From contig MFIQ01000013.1 of assembly GCA_001778905.1 (NCBI GenBank), positions 1 to 38,347 of the forward strand: a stretch of DNA of 38,347 nt. The letters run 5' to 3'. This stretch comes from Candidatus Giovannonibacteria bacterium RIFCSPLOWO2_12_FULL_44_15 (GTDB taxonomy: Bacteria > Patescibacteriota > Minisyncoccia > JACPKW01 > UBA11713). Numbering within the stretch: position 1 is the first letter of the stretch; each line of letters starts with the position of its first letter. The notes under the pieces are model-generated. The model saw nothing but the letters and a program-made list of their open reading frames with translations, ran no database searches and was not told the DNA's origin. Positions 1-9,795 of this stretch are shown in pieces. Both the position numbers and the translations under genes were made by a program.

Positions 1-1689
1 TTACGGCAATTTCTCCGGTTCTGTCGTGACGACAAATAGCCTCTTCCAAAAGCGGTCGCGAAACGCGTCGTAGAATTCAGAAAATTCCTGGTTCTTGAGA
101 AACGCCAAAATTATTGCCCCGAAGATAATACCGAAGATCCCAGCAAAAAATCCCTGCGCGAATATTCCCATAAAAGTGTCGAGGTCAAAAAATCGCGCAA
201 GAATCTTCAAGGAATAATAAACCACTACGCCCAAAGCGGCGCTTGAAACGACGGAATCACGCAACGACCTTCCTATTTTCGATGAAATATCGCGTATTTC
301 AAAAGTTCTCCTGAAGTACATGGCAAGCAGGAATAAATTTATAACACTGCTTAGCGAAAGCGCTAAAGGCAATACCAATACTCCCCCTTCGGAAATATCC
401 CCGACGCGAAGCAAAGTCAAAAATAAATCCCTGAACTGTAAAGAATTTTTAAAAAGATTCAATAGCCACCATGCTGAAGCAACGCTTACAATGGACGAAA
501 ATAAATTCATAACGACAGGCAAATACGTATGCCCGGAAGCATAAAACGCCCTGATATAGAGCATCAGAAGGCCCTGCGACAAAATCGAAAGAGAAAAAAG
601 AAGTAAGGCCGCGGCCGTAAGGCGAGTATCTAGCCATGAAAAGGCGCCAGCGCCCAAAACCACCCTTACTATCTGCGCCCGGAGCACTATGAACAAGACG
701 GTGGCTGGCAGAGACCAAAAGATAATATGCCGCAAGGCGAGCGAGAAATGATCAAGAAAATCCTTCGTTCCATTCTTAACATACAGGGCGGCCATGGTCG
801 GGAAAGCGGATACAGAATACGAAAGGCCGATGACAGAGAGGGGCACAGACTGAAGGTTGGCCGCGAAATTAAAAACAGACACTGCTCCCGCCCCCATGGT
901 GCTTGCCATAGCTGTTATCACGCTTATGACAATTTGATTTAAAGAAAGGCCAAGGGTTCTTGGGAAAGAAAGCTTAAGAGATCCAATGACATCAGCCGAA
1001 ATTCTCGGAAGACGCGGAGTAATTGAGAAGCCAAGGGAAAACACCGTGGGAAGTTGTATTGCAAGATGCATCAAAGCGCCCAAAATAACCCCCCATACTA
1101 TCCCATACAAGCCGTATTTCGGCATTAAAAATAATATCCCGATTATGATTCCTAAATTATAAAAAAGAGGGGATGCGGCATATACATAAAATCTCCGGAA
1201 TGATTGGACAACGGATGAAACAAGATTGGATAAGCCCAGGAGAAGCGGAGACAAAAGGAGTATGCGCGCCAAATTAATCGCCGTTTCTTGCTCTGCCACG
1301 GAAAACCCCGGCGTGAAATACGGCATCAGCACCGGCATTAAAAAGTAGGCGGCGATTACCATAAAAACTGTACCAACAAAAAAAAGCGAAAAAATATTTC
1401 CAAAAAATTTCTCCGCTTCTTTGTTATTTTCGGAAAATTTTTCCAGGAGAGTTGGGATAAGGGCAGTGGATGCGGCAAAAAAAAGTGAAACCGTATATAT
1501 TAGGTCGGGAATCCGAAATGACGCGTAATAGATGTCGAGGGCTCTGGAGGCGCCGAAATCTGCGGCGAGCAAGCGGTCCCTAAAAAGGGAAAGGATATCG
1601 GCCAATATTCCCGCAGCTGCTAAAACGGCAGCGCTCCGAGTGACGCTCCTTAGCTCACTTCCAAAGATGGAGAGGAGATAATTCACCAT
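1..1689 (-). CDS. murJ: Lipid II flippase MurJ/MviN-like (MATE-like polytopic membrane protein)
   Basis: 562-aa polytopic ORF; N-terminus ARDxLxAxxFGAS-like (RDRLLAADFGASRALDIYYASFRIPDL) typical of MurJ; start overlaps stop of upstream gene (TAATG). Confidence 0.9.
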   Translation of the reverse strand: MVNYLLSIFGSELRSVTRSAAVLAAAGILADILSLFRDRLLAADFGASRALDIYYASFRIPDLIYTVSLFFAASTALIPTLLEKFSENNKEAEKFFGNIFSLFFVGTVFMVIAAYFLMPVLMPYFTPGFSVAEQETAINLARILLLSPLLLGLSNLVSSVVQSFRRFYVYAASPLFYNLGIIIGILFLMPKYGLYGIVWGVILGALMHLAIQLPTVFSLGFSITPRLPRISADVIGSLKLSFPRTLGLSLNQIVISVITAMASTMGAGAVSVFNFAANLQSVPLSVIGLSYSVSAFPTMAALYVKNGTKDFLDHFSLALRHIIFWSLPATVLFIVLRAQIVRVVLGAGAFSWLDTRLTAAALLLFSLSILSQGLLMLYIRAFYASGHTYLPVVMNLFSSIVSVASAWWLLNLFKNSLQFRDLFLTLLRVGDISEGGVLVLPLALSLSSVINLFLLAMYFRRTFEIRDISSKIGRSLRDSVVSSAALGVVVYYSLKILARFFDLDTFMGIFAQGFFAGIFGIIFGAIILAFLKNQEFSEFYDAFRDRFWKRLFVVTTEPEKLP

Positions 1690-3989
1690 TATTGATTGAC
1701 GGGAACGCTCGGTCTCTTTTCAGGGGCCGGAGGCGCGATTTCGAAAAGCGGGTCCTTGCCGGCGGATAAGTTTGCGATTATTTTTTTTACTTCAGCATTA
1801 GTCGGGTTTAACACTTCTATGTTGCGAAATTGTTCGAGGGCCTTGTCTCTATTCCCCTGTCTGGCATAAGCAAGCCCGAGGAAATAACGGGCATTTGAAT
1901 AGCTCGGAATAATGCTGACCGCCCGCTCTAAAACAATTTGGGATTCAGCTATCTGATTATTCTGGTAATAAAGCAACCCGAGCTGGAACAAGACGCCTAC
2001 ATCATTCGGCGCAAGGTAAGCGGTATTTTCGGCGCTCTTAATGGCACCTGCGATATTTCCTCTAGTCGCCTCTATTTGCGCCAACAAGAAATGCGCTTCC
2101 GCATAATCTTTCTTTATGCCGATTGCTTTATCCAAAAAGTCCTTGGCCTTCGGCAAATCATTCTTAAGAATTTCGACGCGAGCCGAAGCAAGATATGCCT
2201 CCGGGCTTGTCGGAGCGACTTCCGAAGCTTTAGCGTAAGAGCTTTGGGCCAACTCAACTACTCCCTGGATCTGAAAAGGAATCACAGCTTCGTAAACCTT
2301 GCCTAAATTCATCCAATTCAATGAATCTATTGGATTGATATTGCTTGCTTCCTGGGCTTTATCAATCGTGTCCGCGAGAACACTTTGGAATTGCGTTCTT
2401 TTTTCATCATCCGTCGCCGAAGAATTTACAACTCTTTGAAGTTTTAGCAGTCCGAGGTCGGTGTAACTTCTTAAATAGATATCGCGCTTATCGAACTTAA
2501 TTGCCCTCGTAAATGCGTCCCCGGCGCTATCCAGATTTCCCGCATTCGCATATACAGATCCATCCCCATACAAAATCGAAGCGTAATATTTCTGGGCTAA
2601 TATCGATACCCAAGAAGCGCCTAGAACAATGAGGAGAATTATAAGGAGGGCTCCTACGAAACCCGCAATTGACCTCTCAAAAAGAGATATTTCAAATTCC
2701 TCCATAATCCCTTTTTGCATGGCAAGCCCGAAAAATAATCCGGTCAAAAGAAAGGTTGGGAAAATAAGCGCAAACCCGCCGGAATAAAGGAACGCGAAAA
2801 CCCACATATATAGCGCCCCTCCGAAAGTCGCCAAAATCAGAAAGGAAGAAGAGGGAGTAGATTTTACCAACCCCTTAAAGCCGTAATATAGGAGGAACGC
2901 GAGAAAAACCAAAAGCGAAAGCGCGCCGACAAGTCCTGTTGTGACAAGGAGCGTCGGGACAAACCCATATCCGGCGTTAAATCTTGCCTGCCAAAAAGGA
3001 GTTGATAGGATTTCGAGCGGACGGTGTTTAGCCCAAGAATATGCGAAAGCATTCGGGCCATAACCGAAAGCCGCGTTTTCCGATAAGGCGCCAGACGCGG
3101 TCTTAAGGGTGAACTCAAGATTTGGGCGAACTTCAATAAATTGTATTTTAAGCTGGTCTCCGATATCGGTTATGAGTTTTCCGGAAAATAGCATGACAAG
3201 CGATACAAGCAAGACAACAAAAGTTACCCGGAAAATATTCGAAGTGCCTCTGCCCTGGGAATAATGGTACGCGAGTAAAATTACCAGAATCCCCGCCAAC
3301 GTCCACCAAACTAGACTAAGATTAACAAGCGCAGTTAATACCAACGAGGCAATCAAAATGACCCACAGTGCCATTTTGAGATAAGACTTCGGAAGAAATT
3401 CGAGAAAAATTGAAGAAAGCAAAACTATAAGTCCAGAAAAAATTCCGAGCTCATTCCATGATCCCAATAAGTTTGCGGTTGTCTCAACTCCCATTGAAGG
3501 CCAGAGAGGAATTTTAAGCAATGTCTGAAAAATCTGAAAAACAACCAAAACCAAAAACGATCCGAAGAACGCCAGCATCGTCCTGAAAGTTTTTTCCTCT
3601 GAATCCATCACCAAAAACGCAAAGATCAGAGTCAGCGCAAAAATACCTATCGCGGAAAGTGTCCCCGGCTCGGAACCTAGTCCCGAAAAAGAAACATGCG
3701 GAGATTTCGAGAGAAGGCCGGAAACGGCGACGCTCGCAATAAAAACCAGGAGAAAAATTCCCATAAGGCTCTTAGGAATTTTTATCTTCCCTGATTGAAG
3801 AGAGGTAATCAGATATATGATGCCAATTATTAAAATCCCAAAATAAACCAGATAGCTTTTATTAAGAGAGGATGGAAAAACCGTTAACGGCAAAACAAAG
3901 AACGGGAAAATGAACGCGAGAGCATAAAATAACCATTCGCTGGCCTTAGAACCAAAGCCCGCTACTTGTTCTCTAAATCCTTCTGGCAT
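1689..3989 (-). CDS. O-antigen ligase/polymerase-like (Wzy_C) membrane protein with C-terminal TPR repeats
   Basis: 766 aa; multiple TM segments in the N-terminal part, then TPR-like repeats (AEAHFLLAQIEATRGNIAGAIKSAENTAYLAPND; ARYFLGLAYARQGNRDKALEQFRNIEVLNPTN). Confidence 0.75.
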   Translation of the reverse strand: MPEGFREQVAGFGSKASEWLFYALAFIFPFFVLPLTVFPSSLNKSYLVYFGILIIGIIYLITSLQSGKIKIPKSLMGIFLLVFIASVAVSGLLSKSPHVSFSGLGSEPGTLSAIGIFALTLIFAFLVMDSEEKTFRTMLAFFGSFLVLVVFQIFQTLLKIPLWPSMGVETTANLLGSWNELGIFSGLIVLLSSIFLEFLPKSYLKMALWVILIASLVLTALVNLSLVWWTLAGILVILLAYHYSQGRGTSNIFRVTFVVLLVSLVMLFSGKLITDIGDQLKIQFIEVRPNLEFTLKTASGALSENAAFGYGPNAFAYSWAKHRPLEILSTPFWQARFNAGYGFVPTLLVTTGLVGALSLLVFLAFLLYYGFKGLVKSTPSSSFLILATFGGALYMWVFAFLYSGGFALIFPTFLLTGLFFGLAMQKGIMEEFEISLFERSIAGFVGALLIILLIVLGASWVSILAQKYYASILYGDGSVYANAGNLDSAGDAFTRAIKFDKRDIYLRSYTDLGLLKLQRVVNSSATDDEKRTQFQSVLADTIDKAQEASNINPIDSLNWMNLGKVYEAVIPFQIQGVVELAQSSYAKASEVAPTSPEAYLASARVEILKNDLPKAKDFLDKAIGIKKDYAEAHFLLAQIEATRGNIAGAIKSAENTAYLAPNDVGVLFQLGLLYYQNNQIAESQIVLERAVSIIPSYSNARYFLGLAYARQGNRDKALEQFRNIEVLNPTNAEVKKIIANLSAGKDPLFEIAPPAPEKRPSVPVNQ

Positions 3990-4036
3990 AGAATTTTATT
4001 AACAATAATAGATAAATAATAGCATAATCTTAAATT

Positions 4037-4243
4037 ATGTCTAAAAGCGTGTCTAGTGCATATCTGAAGATAAAAGATGCCGCGATTTTTCTGGGGGTCA
4101 GTCCAGAAACATTGAGATCTTGGGAGAAAAACAAGAAGCTTTTGTGTACGCGCGACCCTAAGAATAGATACAGGCTTTATAAAATTGGAATACTTCAAAA
4201 ATTCAGGGAAAGTCGAAAGAAAAAATATCACAAAAGCGGATAG
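4037..4243 (+). CDS. Small MerR/excisionase-like helix-turn-helix protein
   Basis: 68 aa, YLKIKDAAIFLGVSPETLRSWEKNKKLLCTRDPKNRYRLYK = MerR-type HTH pattern. Confidence 0.75.
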   Translation: MSKSVSSAYLKIKDAAIFLGVSPETLRSWEKNKKLLCTRDPKNRYRLYKIGILQKFRESRKKKYHKSG

Positions 4244-4244
4244 G

Positions 4245-4272
4245 TTGACTTTGAGGTAATTCTGTGCATAAT
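4245..4272 (+). promoter_or_regulatory. Candidate promoter for rnpB
   Basis: TTGACT (4245-4250), 16-nt spacer, CATAAT (4267-4272), with TG just upstream of the -10; about 8 nt upstream of the RNase P RNA 5' end. Confidence 0.6.
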
Positions 4273-4278
4273 AAGGAT

Positions 4279-4650
4279 GAATGCGTTGGGTGATCGCTCC
4301 CGTCTGATTGCGAAGCTTTCGTCGGGGGAGGAAAGTCCGAACACCCCTTAAATTTTTAAGGATGTAGGCAGTGGGTAACGCCCACCTTCCGAAATAATAT
4401 TCGGAACGGGACAGTGCCACAGAGACAATACTAACCGCGATTAATATCGAGGTGAAAGGTGAAAAGTATCCTTCAAAAGGATTCGCTCCGAACGCAAGGT
4501 CGGAGCGTGGAAAACCCTGCCTGGTGCAAGGCCGTGCTCCGACCTATGTCGGAGAGTGCCGCTTCAGACCCGCCGTAAGACGGGATCGAGATAAATGATC
4601 ACACATCTGCCGAAGAGGCAGAGGACAGAATTCGGCTTATAGACGCATCT
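4279..4650 (+). ncRNA. rnpB: RNase P RNA (bacterial class A-like)
   Basis: 5' conserved P4 block GGGGGAGGAAAGTCCGAACACC (about 4324), 3' block ACAGAATTCGGCTTATAG (about 4625-4642); terminal P1 pairing atgcgt/acgcat. Confidence 0.95.
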
Positions 4651-4652
4651 CT

Positions 4653-4690
4653 AAATCAAAAATCGCTCGTAATGGAGCGATTTTTGATTT
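4653..4690. terminator. Bidirectional Rho-independent-like terminator between rnpB and ftsZ
   Basis: aaatcaaaaatcgctc..gagcgatttttgattt inverted repeat with T-rich arms on either strand. Confidence 0.8.
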
Positions 4691-5802
4691 TACAGTTTTT
4701 TTGAGCGCCTCAAGAAAGCCGGGATCGAATCCCATTCGGAACTCTCTGGTTCTTTATCTTGAATATTTTCTTCGCTTTTTGTTCCTGTTTTATCGGAGCG
4801 GATGGATTTAGAGCTATCAGTGAATAGAGACGGGCTCCGGCCCAATCCGACGGGAAAGCCCGAGGCGATAACGGTAACTTTTACCTGCCCGGATTTTAAT
4901 CTTTCGTCGCGAACTGCTCCGAAAATTATCTTCGCTTCCCGATCCACATTTTCTGTAATAATTTTTGCGGCCTCCTGCACCTCCCACATCGAAAGATCAT
5001 CTTTGCCGGAGATCGTAAATAAAACTCCCTTGGCTCCTTCCGCGGAAACTTCGAGTAGAGGCGAATGGACAGCCATGCGCGCCGCCTCCTGCGCCCTTGA
5101 TTTCCCTTGGGCAAGGCCTATCCCGATTATTGCCGAGCCGGAATTAGATAAAATAGTTCTGACATCCGCAAAGTCCACATTGACTATGCCCGGCGTTATT
5201 ATCAAGTCCGCGATACCTTCAACCGCCTGCCTCAAAACTTCATCGCACATCGCGAATGCCGCCAAGAAAGAAGTATCCCTCTCAACAATGCTTAAAAGAC
5301 GGTCGTTGGGGATAACTATCATAGCGTCAACGGCTTTCCTGAGCCGCACCAAACCTTCCTCCGCAATATTTTTTCTGACGTCCCCTTCAAATGAAAACGG
5401 CTTCGTGACAATTGCAACAGTAAGTATTCCTAAATTTTTCGCAATCTCCGCGACAGTTGGAGCCGCGCCGGTTCCCGTTCCCCCTCCGAATCCGCAAGTT
5501 ACAAAAATAAGATCGGCCCCACGTACCATTTCTTCGATTTCTCTTTTTGATTCCTCCGCAGCCATCCGGCCAAGATCGGGATTCATCCCCGCGCCGAGCC
5601 CTCTCGTTACTTCTTTCCCAATATGGAATTTTTTTGACGAGAGCGAATTATGCAAATCCTGCGCGTCAGTATTTATGGAAATAAAATCAACGCCCTTAAC
5701 TTTAGACCGAATCATGTGGTCCACCGCGTTCTGTCCCGACCCTCCGACTCCGATGACTTTTAGGCGGGCGGATGTCTCAAATTCTGGCTTAACCTGGGGC
5801 AT
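4690..5802 (-). CDS. ftsZ: Cell division protein FtsZ
   Basis: GGxGxNAVDHM, GGGTGTGAAPTVAEIAK tubulin signature, C-terminal conserved peptide SIPAFLRRSKK. Confidence 0.98.
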   Translation of the reverse strand: MPQVKPEFETSARLKVIGVGGSGQNAVDHMIRSKVKGVDFISINTDAQDLHNSLSSKKFHIGKEVTRGLGAGMNPDLGRMAAEESKREIEEMVRGADLIFVTCGFGGGTGTGAAPTVAEIAKNLGILTVAIVTKPFSFEGDVRKNIAEEGLVRLRKAVDAMIVIPNDRLLSIVERDTSFLAAFAMCDEVLRQAVEGIADLIITPGIVNVDFADVRTILSNSGSAIIGIGLAQGKSRAQEAARMAVHSPLLEVSAEGAKGVLFTISGKDDLSMWEVQEAAKIITENVDREAKIIFGAVRDERLKSGQVKVTVIASGFPVGLGRSPSLFTDSSKSIRSDKTGTKSEENIQDKEPESSEWDSIPAFLRRSKKL

Positions 5803-5884
5803 AGTTATACCTAAGACTATACTCGAATAATTTGAGGGTCAAGCCCTAGATAAATAAAGGTTTATGGTAAAATTAGGCTATTTT

Positions 5885-6415
5885 TTACTTAATCAAATGT
5901 TCCTGCCCACGATTTGGACTTGTTGTGGTTCTCAAGAACCATGTAATCGGTTTCCCAATTTCTTTGGATTTTTTCTGGACCTCTTCTATGTCCGGAAAGC
6001 CTTCATAATCTAAAAACCCTAGATTTATTTCATTCTGGTTATCATCTGGAACATTATAGTAATTATATAGTCGATTAAGCATAGTCGCGTGCGGCAATCT
6101 GCCATCGATATACCAAGCACTCTTTTTTTCGCCCTCGTTTCTGGTTATAACGCAAAAGGCTCTATGATTCCTTTGTCTTGACACAATTTTATTATCGACA
6201 ATAAAAATATGGTTTTCCTTTCTGCTTGCTTCTTCGTCTTCTTCTGTCGTAAATGGAACTTCATAATACTTGGCTATTTCCTCTCTGGTCTCGTCGTACT
6301 CTGGCTCCCCATTTTTAAAAACTGCCTCTTCTCTATAATTTTCAAAATGCCCCCTTAGATGCGGGGAGTGCGTATTAAAAGTTTCTGGGGCGTTCTCGGG
6401 AATTCTTTCAAGCAT
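5885..6415 (-). CDS. Hypothetical protein
   Basis: 176-aa ORF in the ftsA-ftsZ island; no family recognised. Confidence 0.6.
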   Translation of the reverse strand: MLERIPENAPETFNTHSPHLRGHFENYREEAVFKNGEPEYDETREEIAKYYEVPFTTEEDEEASRKENHIFIVDNKIVSRQRNHRAFCVITRNEGEKKSAWYIDGRLPHATMLNRLYNYYNVPDDNQNEINLGFLDYEGFPDIEEVQKKSKEIGKPITWFLRTTTSPNRGQEHLIK

Positions 6416-6430
6416 AAATTAAACTTAGTA

Positions 6431-6730
6431 TTACTGTACCAAAACCGCCTTTAATCGCGAAATCTCCTCCTCAACCGCGCGTTCGATTTTGAGGGCGAGA
6501 TTGGGAACGCCTGCGGAAATTTCTGCAACGACCTCCTCCAAATCCGCGCCTTCTTCATGAAGCGCTTTCTGGATTTTCTGGGCGTCGTCGTCTGAAATAT
6601 TCGCGACCAAAACTCCAATCAAAACTTCCTCAAGCCTTTTATTGACTTTCGCCAATATTTCTTCCCGCTCTTCTTCGGGAAAGTTTTCTAATCCCAGTGC
6701 TTTTGATAATTCGTTTTTGCTACGCGACAT
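6431..6730 (-). CDS. Hypothetical small acidic helical protein
   Basis: 99-aa ORF overlapping the upstream gene; charged helical composition. Confidence 0.65.
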   Translation of the reverse strand: MSRSKNELSKALGLENFPEEEREEILAKVNKRLEEVLIGVLVANISDDDAQKIQKALHEEGADLEEVVAEISAGVPNLALKIERAVEEEISRLKAVLVQ

Positions 6731-9386
6731 TTTGTTTTGAATTATCTTCTTTATCTTTACTTAACTTTTCGCCAAGACCTCTAACCATATCAGCTCTATA
6801 ATCGCCAGCTCTCATTTTCTCTTCCCGTTCGACTCTCAAAATCGTTTCCTCCTCTGACTCCCCAGCATCTATCCTAGGATATCTCAAATCCTCCGGGGGT
6901 TCTCGTTTGGGTAGCCTATATTCCAGGAGTTGTGTCTCGGGGTTTAATTTTCCAATTACTTCTTCATTTTTCTCCTCAGATTTTCTTGGAGTTTCGCTTA
7001 TAGCTGGTTCCCTAACTCCAAACATTTGCTTAACATATCTATCTACAACGGCGTTGAGATTTTTCCTGGATGATATACTGTCTTTATCATTTAAAAAATC
7101 CTTAAGTGCTTCCGGTAAATCTAGTTTTATTGGCGCTACTTTGGCGTTAAGTTCCTGATCCCAAAGCCAAGCTTTTCTCCTTTGCGGAAGTCCGTTGAAC
7201 CAGCCGCTCATTTCTTTATAACTCTCGAATTTTTCATATCCGTCAGGAGTTTTAACGACATATTTAATATCCCCCTCTTTGACATCAAACCTCTTCTCCG
7301 CCAAATATTTATAAATCGGGTCCTCTGGAAATCTTTTCTCGACTCTCTCTTTTTTTGGCTTAGGTTCTGCTTTTGGCTCTGCCCTCTTCTCCGGTTTGGA
7401 TTCTTCAAATTCTGAATCTGGATCTTCAACATACTCGTAATTATCCAGTCCAATTGGCTTTACGTGCGTTCGGTTATCTTTTTCCGCTTCTGTAGGTTCA
7501 ACAATGACGGCTTCTTCTTTCAAGTCAATATATTCCATTTCTTTCTTTTTTATTTTTCCTTTGATATATTTTTCGACGGCATGACCCTCTCCGGCAAGAT
7601 AAGCCGCGCCAACAGTTGAAAATATATCGTCGAAGAAACTATTTTTGCCCTTCTCAGCTGCTTTCAGCGCGGCTTTATCTTTTATAAAATCGTAACTCCT
7701 TTGAAAAGCATCTGAGCCTGTCGGTTCTGTAAAGTCATTAGCCGAGATAGCCGCTGTCGCTTTTTCTTCCGCTTCTTTCAAAATAGTTTCTGAAAAATTA
7801 TTGCTTGGATTAAGCTCTGCTTTATAGTCTAAAACTCTCGCCCATTCGTCTGGTGAAACATTAGGAACAAAATTTTTTGCTAAATCCGTTTTCCCAAGTT
7901 CGCTCAATCCATCTGCCTTCCCCAACGCCGATAATATATCTGTGCCATGCAAGCTAAATGTGCCGCCAGGATGAATCTCTTTCGCAGAAATTAAATTTTT
8001 AAGATGGTCCTCCGCGTAGATAAGTTGGCTTTTGTCGTACGAAATATCAACCCCGGTTTTTCTGACTTCGGTAATTAAATCGTGGATCAAATTTCTGGCA
8101 ATATTTGTTGCCCCGTCTCCTGTCTTTGCCGTCATTTTAAACTCCTGCATATCCAGATTCGCCAATCCAGCGGCAACGGATTTTTCATAAGTCTTCGAAA
8201 ACACATCCGTTGCTTCTCCTTGAATTTGCTCGAACGCTTCTTTTCCTATCGCTTTTTTTGCATCCTTAAGCGCTGCTCCCGCTTCTTTTGGTCCATGAAA
8301 ATACTCTCCAAGATAATTTCCGACTATTCCTCCGAGAGCCCCACCAAGTCCTCCCATAATTGCTCCTTTTAGTGCACCTTTCTTCACTTTCTGCCATCGC
8401 TCCGAATTTAGCCCCATCTCTTTCAATATCTCTGCGTAAACTTTGTTTTTTCCTTCAGCCATGCCAACTTCCTCTTCGATTTTTATTAGATCAAAATACT
8501 TATCAAGTTTTTCTCTAAGATTAATATTTTTTTCTTTTCCAATGGCGTCCGCTTTGTTATAAAGTTCTTCCTTTCTCGCAAATAACTCCCGGTGCTTTTT
8601 TGTTTCGCCTCTGTATGCTTTAATTCCTTCCCAAGTTCCCCCGGCAATGGCACCGGAAGCGGCGCCGACAAAAACTCCCCCGGCAAGTCCAGTCGCCCAT
8701 TTTACGGAAGCCCGCGTCACCGCGCCGACAGCCATGCCGCCCAAGAAATTCTTAGTTTTCGCCCCGAAAAGTTTCTTCTTGTCGAATTTTGATAGTATTT
8801 CCTTCGGATTTAAATTGATTCCCCTAAACTTTTCTTTATTAGCTTCAAATACCTGCCCAAGAACGCTTCCCAAAATTTCCGCGGCTTTCTTTGCACCAAC
8901 CGGTTTTGCGTCTGGTGAAAATGCATCCGAGATTTTTTCTTTTTTTCCAAAAATTTTTTCCCGATATTTAGAAAGGTCGATTATTTTTTCACCTTCTTTC
9001 GAAATCTCCGCGCTTACTCCCGTCCCTCTTTCATTCAATTTAAAGGGGCCGATTTTATACTTTTTATCGCGCGTGGCAAATTCGCTATATGCGAAAATCT
9101 TCTCCCTATCCGGATCCGTAAAATTTTTGTCCAAAACAGAGAGTTCGAGTTTTCCGCTTTGCGCGGCTTCTTCTAGTTGCCCAGATATAATTCTCTCAGT
9201 ATCTTTCTTTATAGCATCCGCATTTTTCGGATCAGGATTTTCGGCTTTGATTCTATCCCAATATTTTCCAGACCAAACCTCCTCCGGAGATTTGGGTTTT
9301 TCTGCTGTTTTTTCAGGCCCGGAAACTATTTGGGCATCCTCCGATTTGGACGTGTCAAATTTTCTCGCTGCGTTTTCCATCGCCAT
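6720..9386 (-). CDS. Large hypothetical protein with glycine-zipper segments
   Basis: 888 aa; glycine/alanine-rich stretches (TGLAGGVFVGAASGAIAGGTWEG; GAIMGGLGGALGGIVGNYLGEYF) flanked by long charged regions. Confidence 0.8.
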   Translation of the reverse strand: MAMENAARKFDTSKSEDAQIVSGPEKTAEKPKSPEEVWSGKYWDRIKAENPDPKNADAIKKDTERIISGQLEEAAQSGKLELSVLDKNFTDPDREKIFAYSEFATRDKKYKIGPFKLNERGTGVSAEISKEGEKIIDLSKYREKIFGKKEKISDAFSPDAKPVGAKKAAEILGSVLGQVFEANKEKFRGINLNPKEILSKFDKKKLFGAKTKNFLGGMAVGAVTRASVKWATGLAGGVFVGAASGAIAGGTWEGIKAYRGETKKHRELFARKEELYNKADAIGKEKNINLREKLDKYFDLIKIEEEVGMAEGKNKVYAEILKEMGLNSERWQKVKKGALKGAIMGGLGGALGGIVGNYLGEYFHGPKEAGAALKDAKKAIGKEAFEQIQGEATDVFSKTYEKSVAAGLANLDMQEFKMTAKTGDGATNIARNLIHDLITEVRKTGVDISYDKSQLIYAEDHLKNLISAKEIHPGGTFSLHGTDILSALGKADGLSELGKTDLAKNFVPNVSPDEWARVLDYKAELNPSNNFSETILKEAEEKATAAISANDFTEPTGSDAFQRSYDFIKDKAALKAAEKGKNSFFDDIFSTVGAAYLAGEGHAVEKYIKGKIKKKEMEYIDLKEEAVIVEPTEAEKDNRTHVKPIGLDNYEYVEDPDSEFEESKPEKRAEPKAEPKPKKERVEKRFPEDPIYKYLAEKRFDVKEGDIKYVVKTPDGYEKFESYKEMSGWFNGLPQRRKAWLWDQELNAKVAPIKLDLPEALKDFLNDKDSISSRKNLNAVVDRYVKQMFGVREPAISETPRKSEEKNEEVIGKLNPETQLLEYRLPKREPPEDLRYPRIDAGESEEETILRVEREEKMRAGDYRADMVRGLGEKLSKDKEDNSKQNVA

Positions 9387-9396
9387 ACCCTAATTA

Positions 9397-9427
9397 AAAC
9401 ACGGATTTTAAGTTAAGTCAGCTAAAT
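9397..9427. repeat. Degenerate copy A of island palindromic repeat
   Basis: aaacacggattttaagttaagtcagc; first 14 nt identical to copy B, plus shared tcagc. Confidence 0.45.
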
Positions 9428-9794
9428 CTGAGTTTACTCCATCCTTTAACGCATCCAGCTCGGCGGCCGGAACTGACAAAAGTGAACTGAAAAATTCAAT
9501 CTTCTCTTCTTTTTCGAGCGCGGAATTGGAAAGAAGCATGGCTAACTCCGCCCGCTTCCCCTCAAAAACATAAGCTCTGAATCCTTGGGCGCGCAAATTC
9601 TCAATAACCGCCCAAAAATAACTTGGGTCATTCGGCAAAACAGACTCTTGAACCAAAAATTCTCCATCGTGACGCAAAATTACTGGCGAATCTTTAATAT
9701 ATGTTTTCATCAGATAATTTCGAGATAAATCATCATTTTTTGCAAATGACCCGAGATATTCGCCGTCTTTTTTAAAAATGAAAGCTGTTTCCAT
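9408..9794 (-). CDS. Hypothetical protein
   Basis: 128-aa ORF packed directly 3' of the zincin gene (1-nt gap). Confidence 0.65.
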   Translation of the reverse strand: METAFIFKKDGEYLGSFAKNDDLSRNYLMKTYIKDSPVILRHDGEFLVQESVLPNDPSYFWAVIENLRAQGFRAYVFEGKRAELAMLLSNSALEKEEKIEFFSSLLSVPAAELDALKDGVNSDLADLT

Positions 9795-9795
9795 A

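Noticed and set aside
3962-4420. 152-aa minus-strand ORF
   Set aside because: Antisense to the HTH gene and overlaps the highly conserved RNase P RNA; no recognisable protein features.
4802-5830. 342-aa plus-strand ORF antisense to ftsZ
   Set aside because: Long antisense ORF likely reflecting codon bias opposite ftsZ; low-complexity Ser/Pro/Ala composition and no family.
8647-9393. 248-aa plus-strand ORF antisense to the 888-aa gene
   Set aside because: Low-complexity F/S/P-rich translation typical of the antisense frame of an E/K/A-rich protein.
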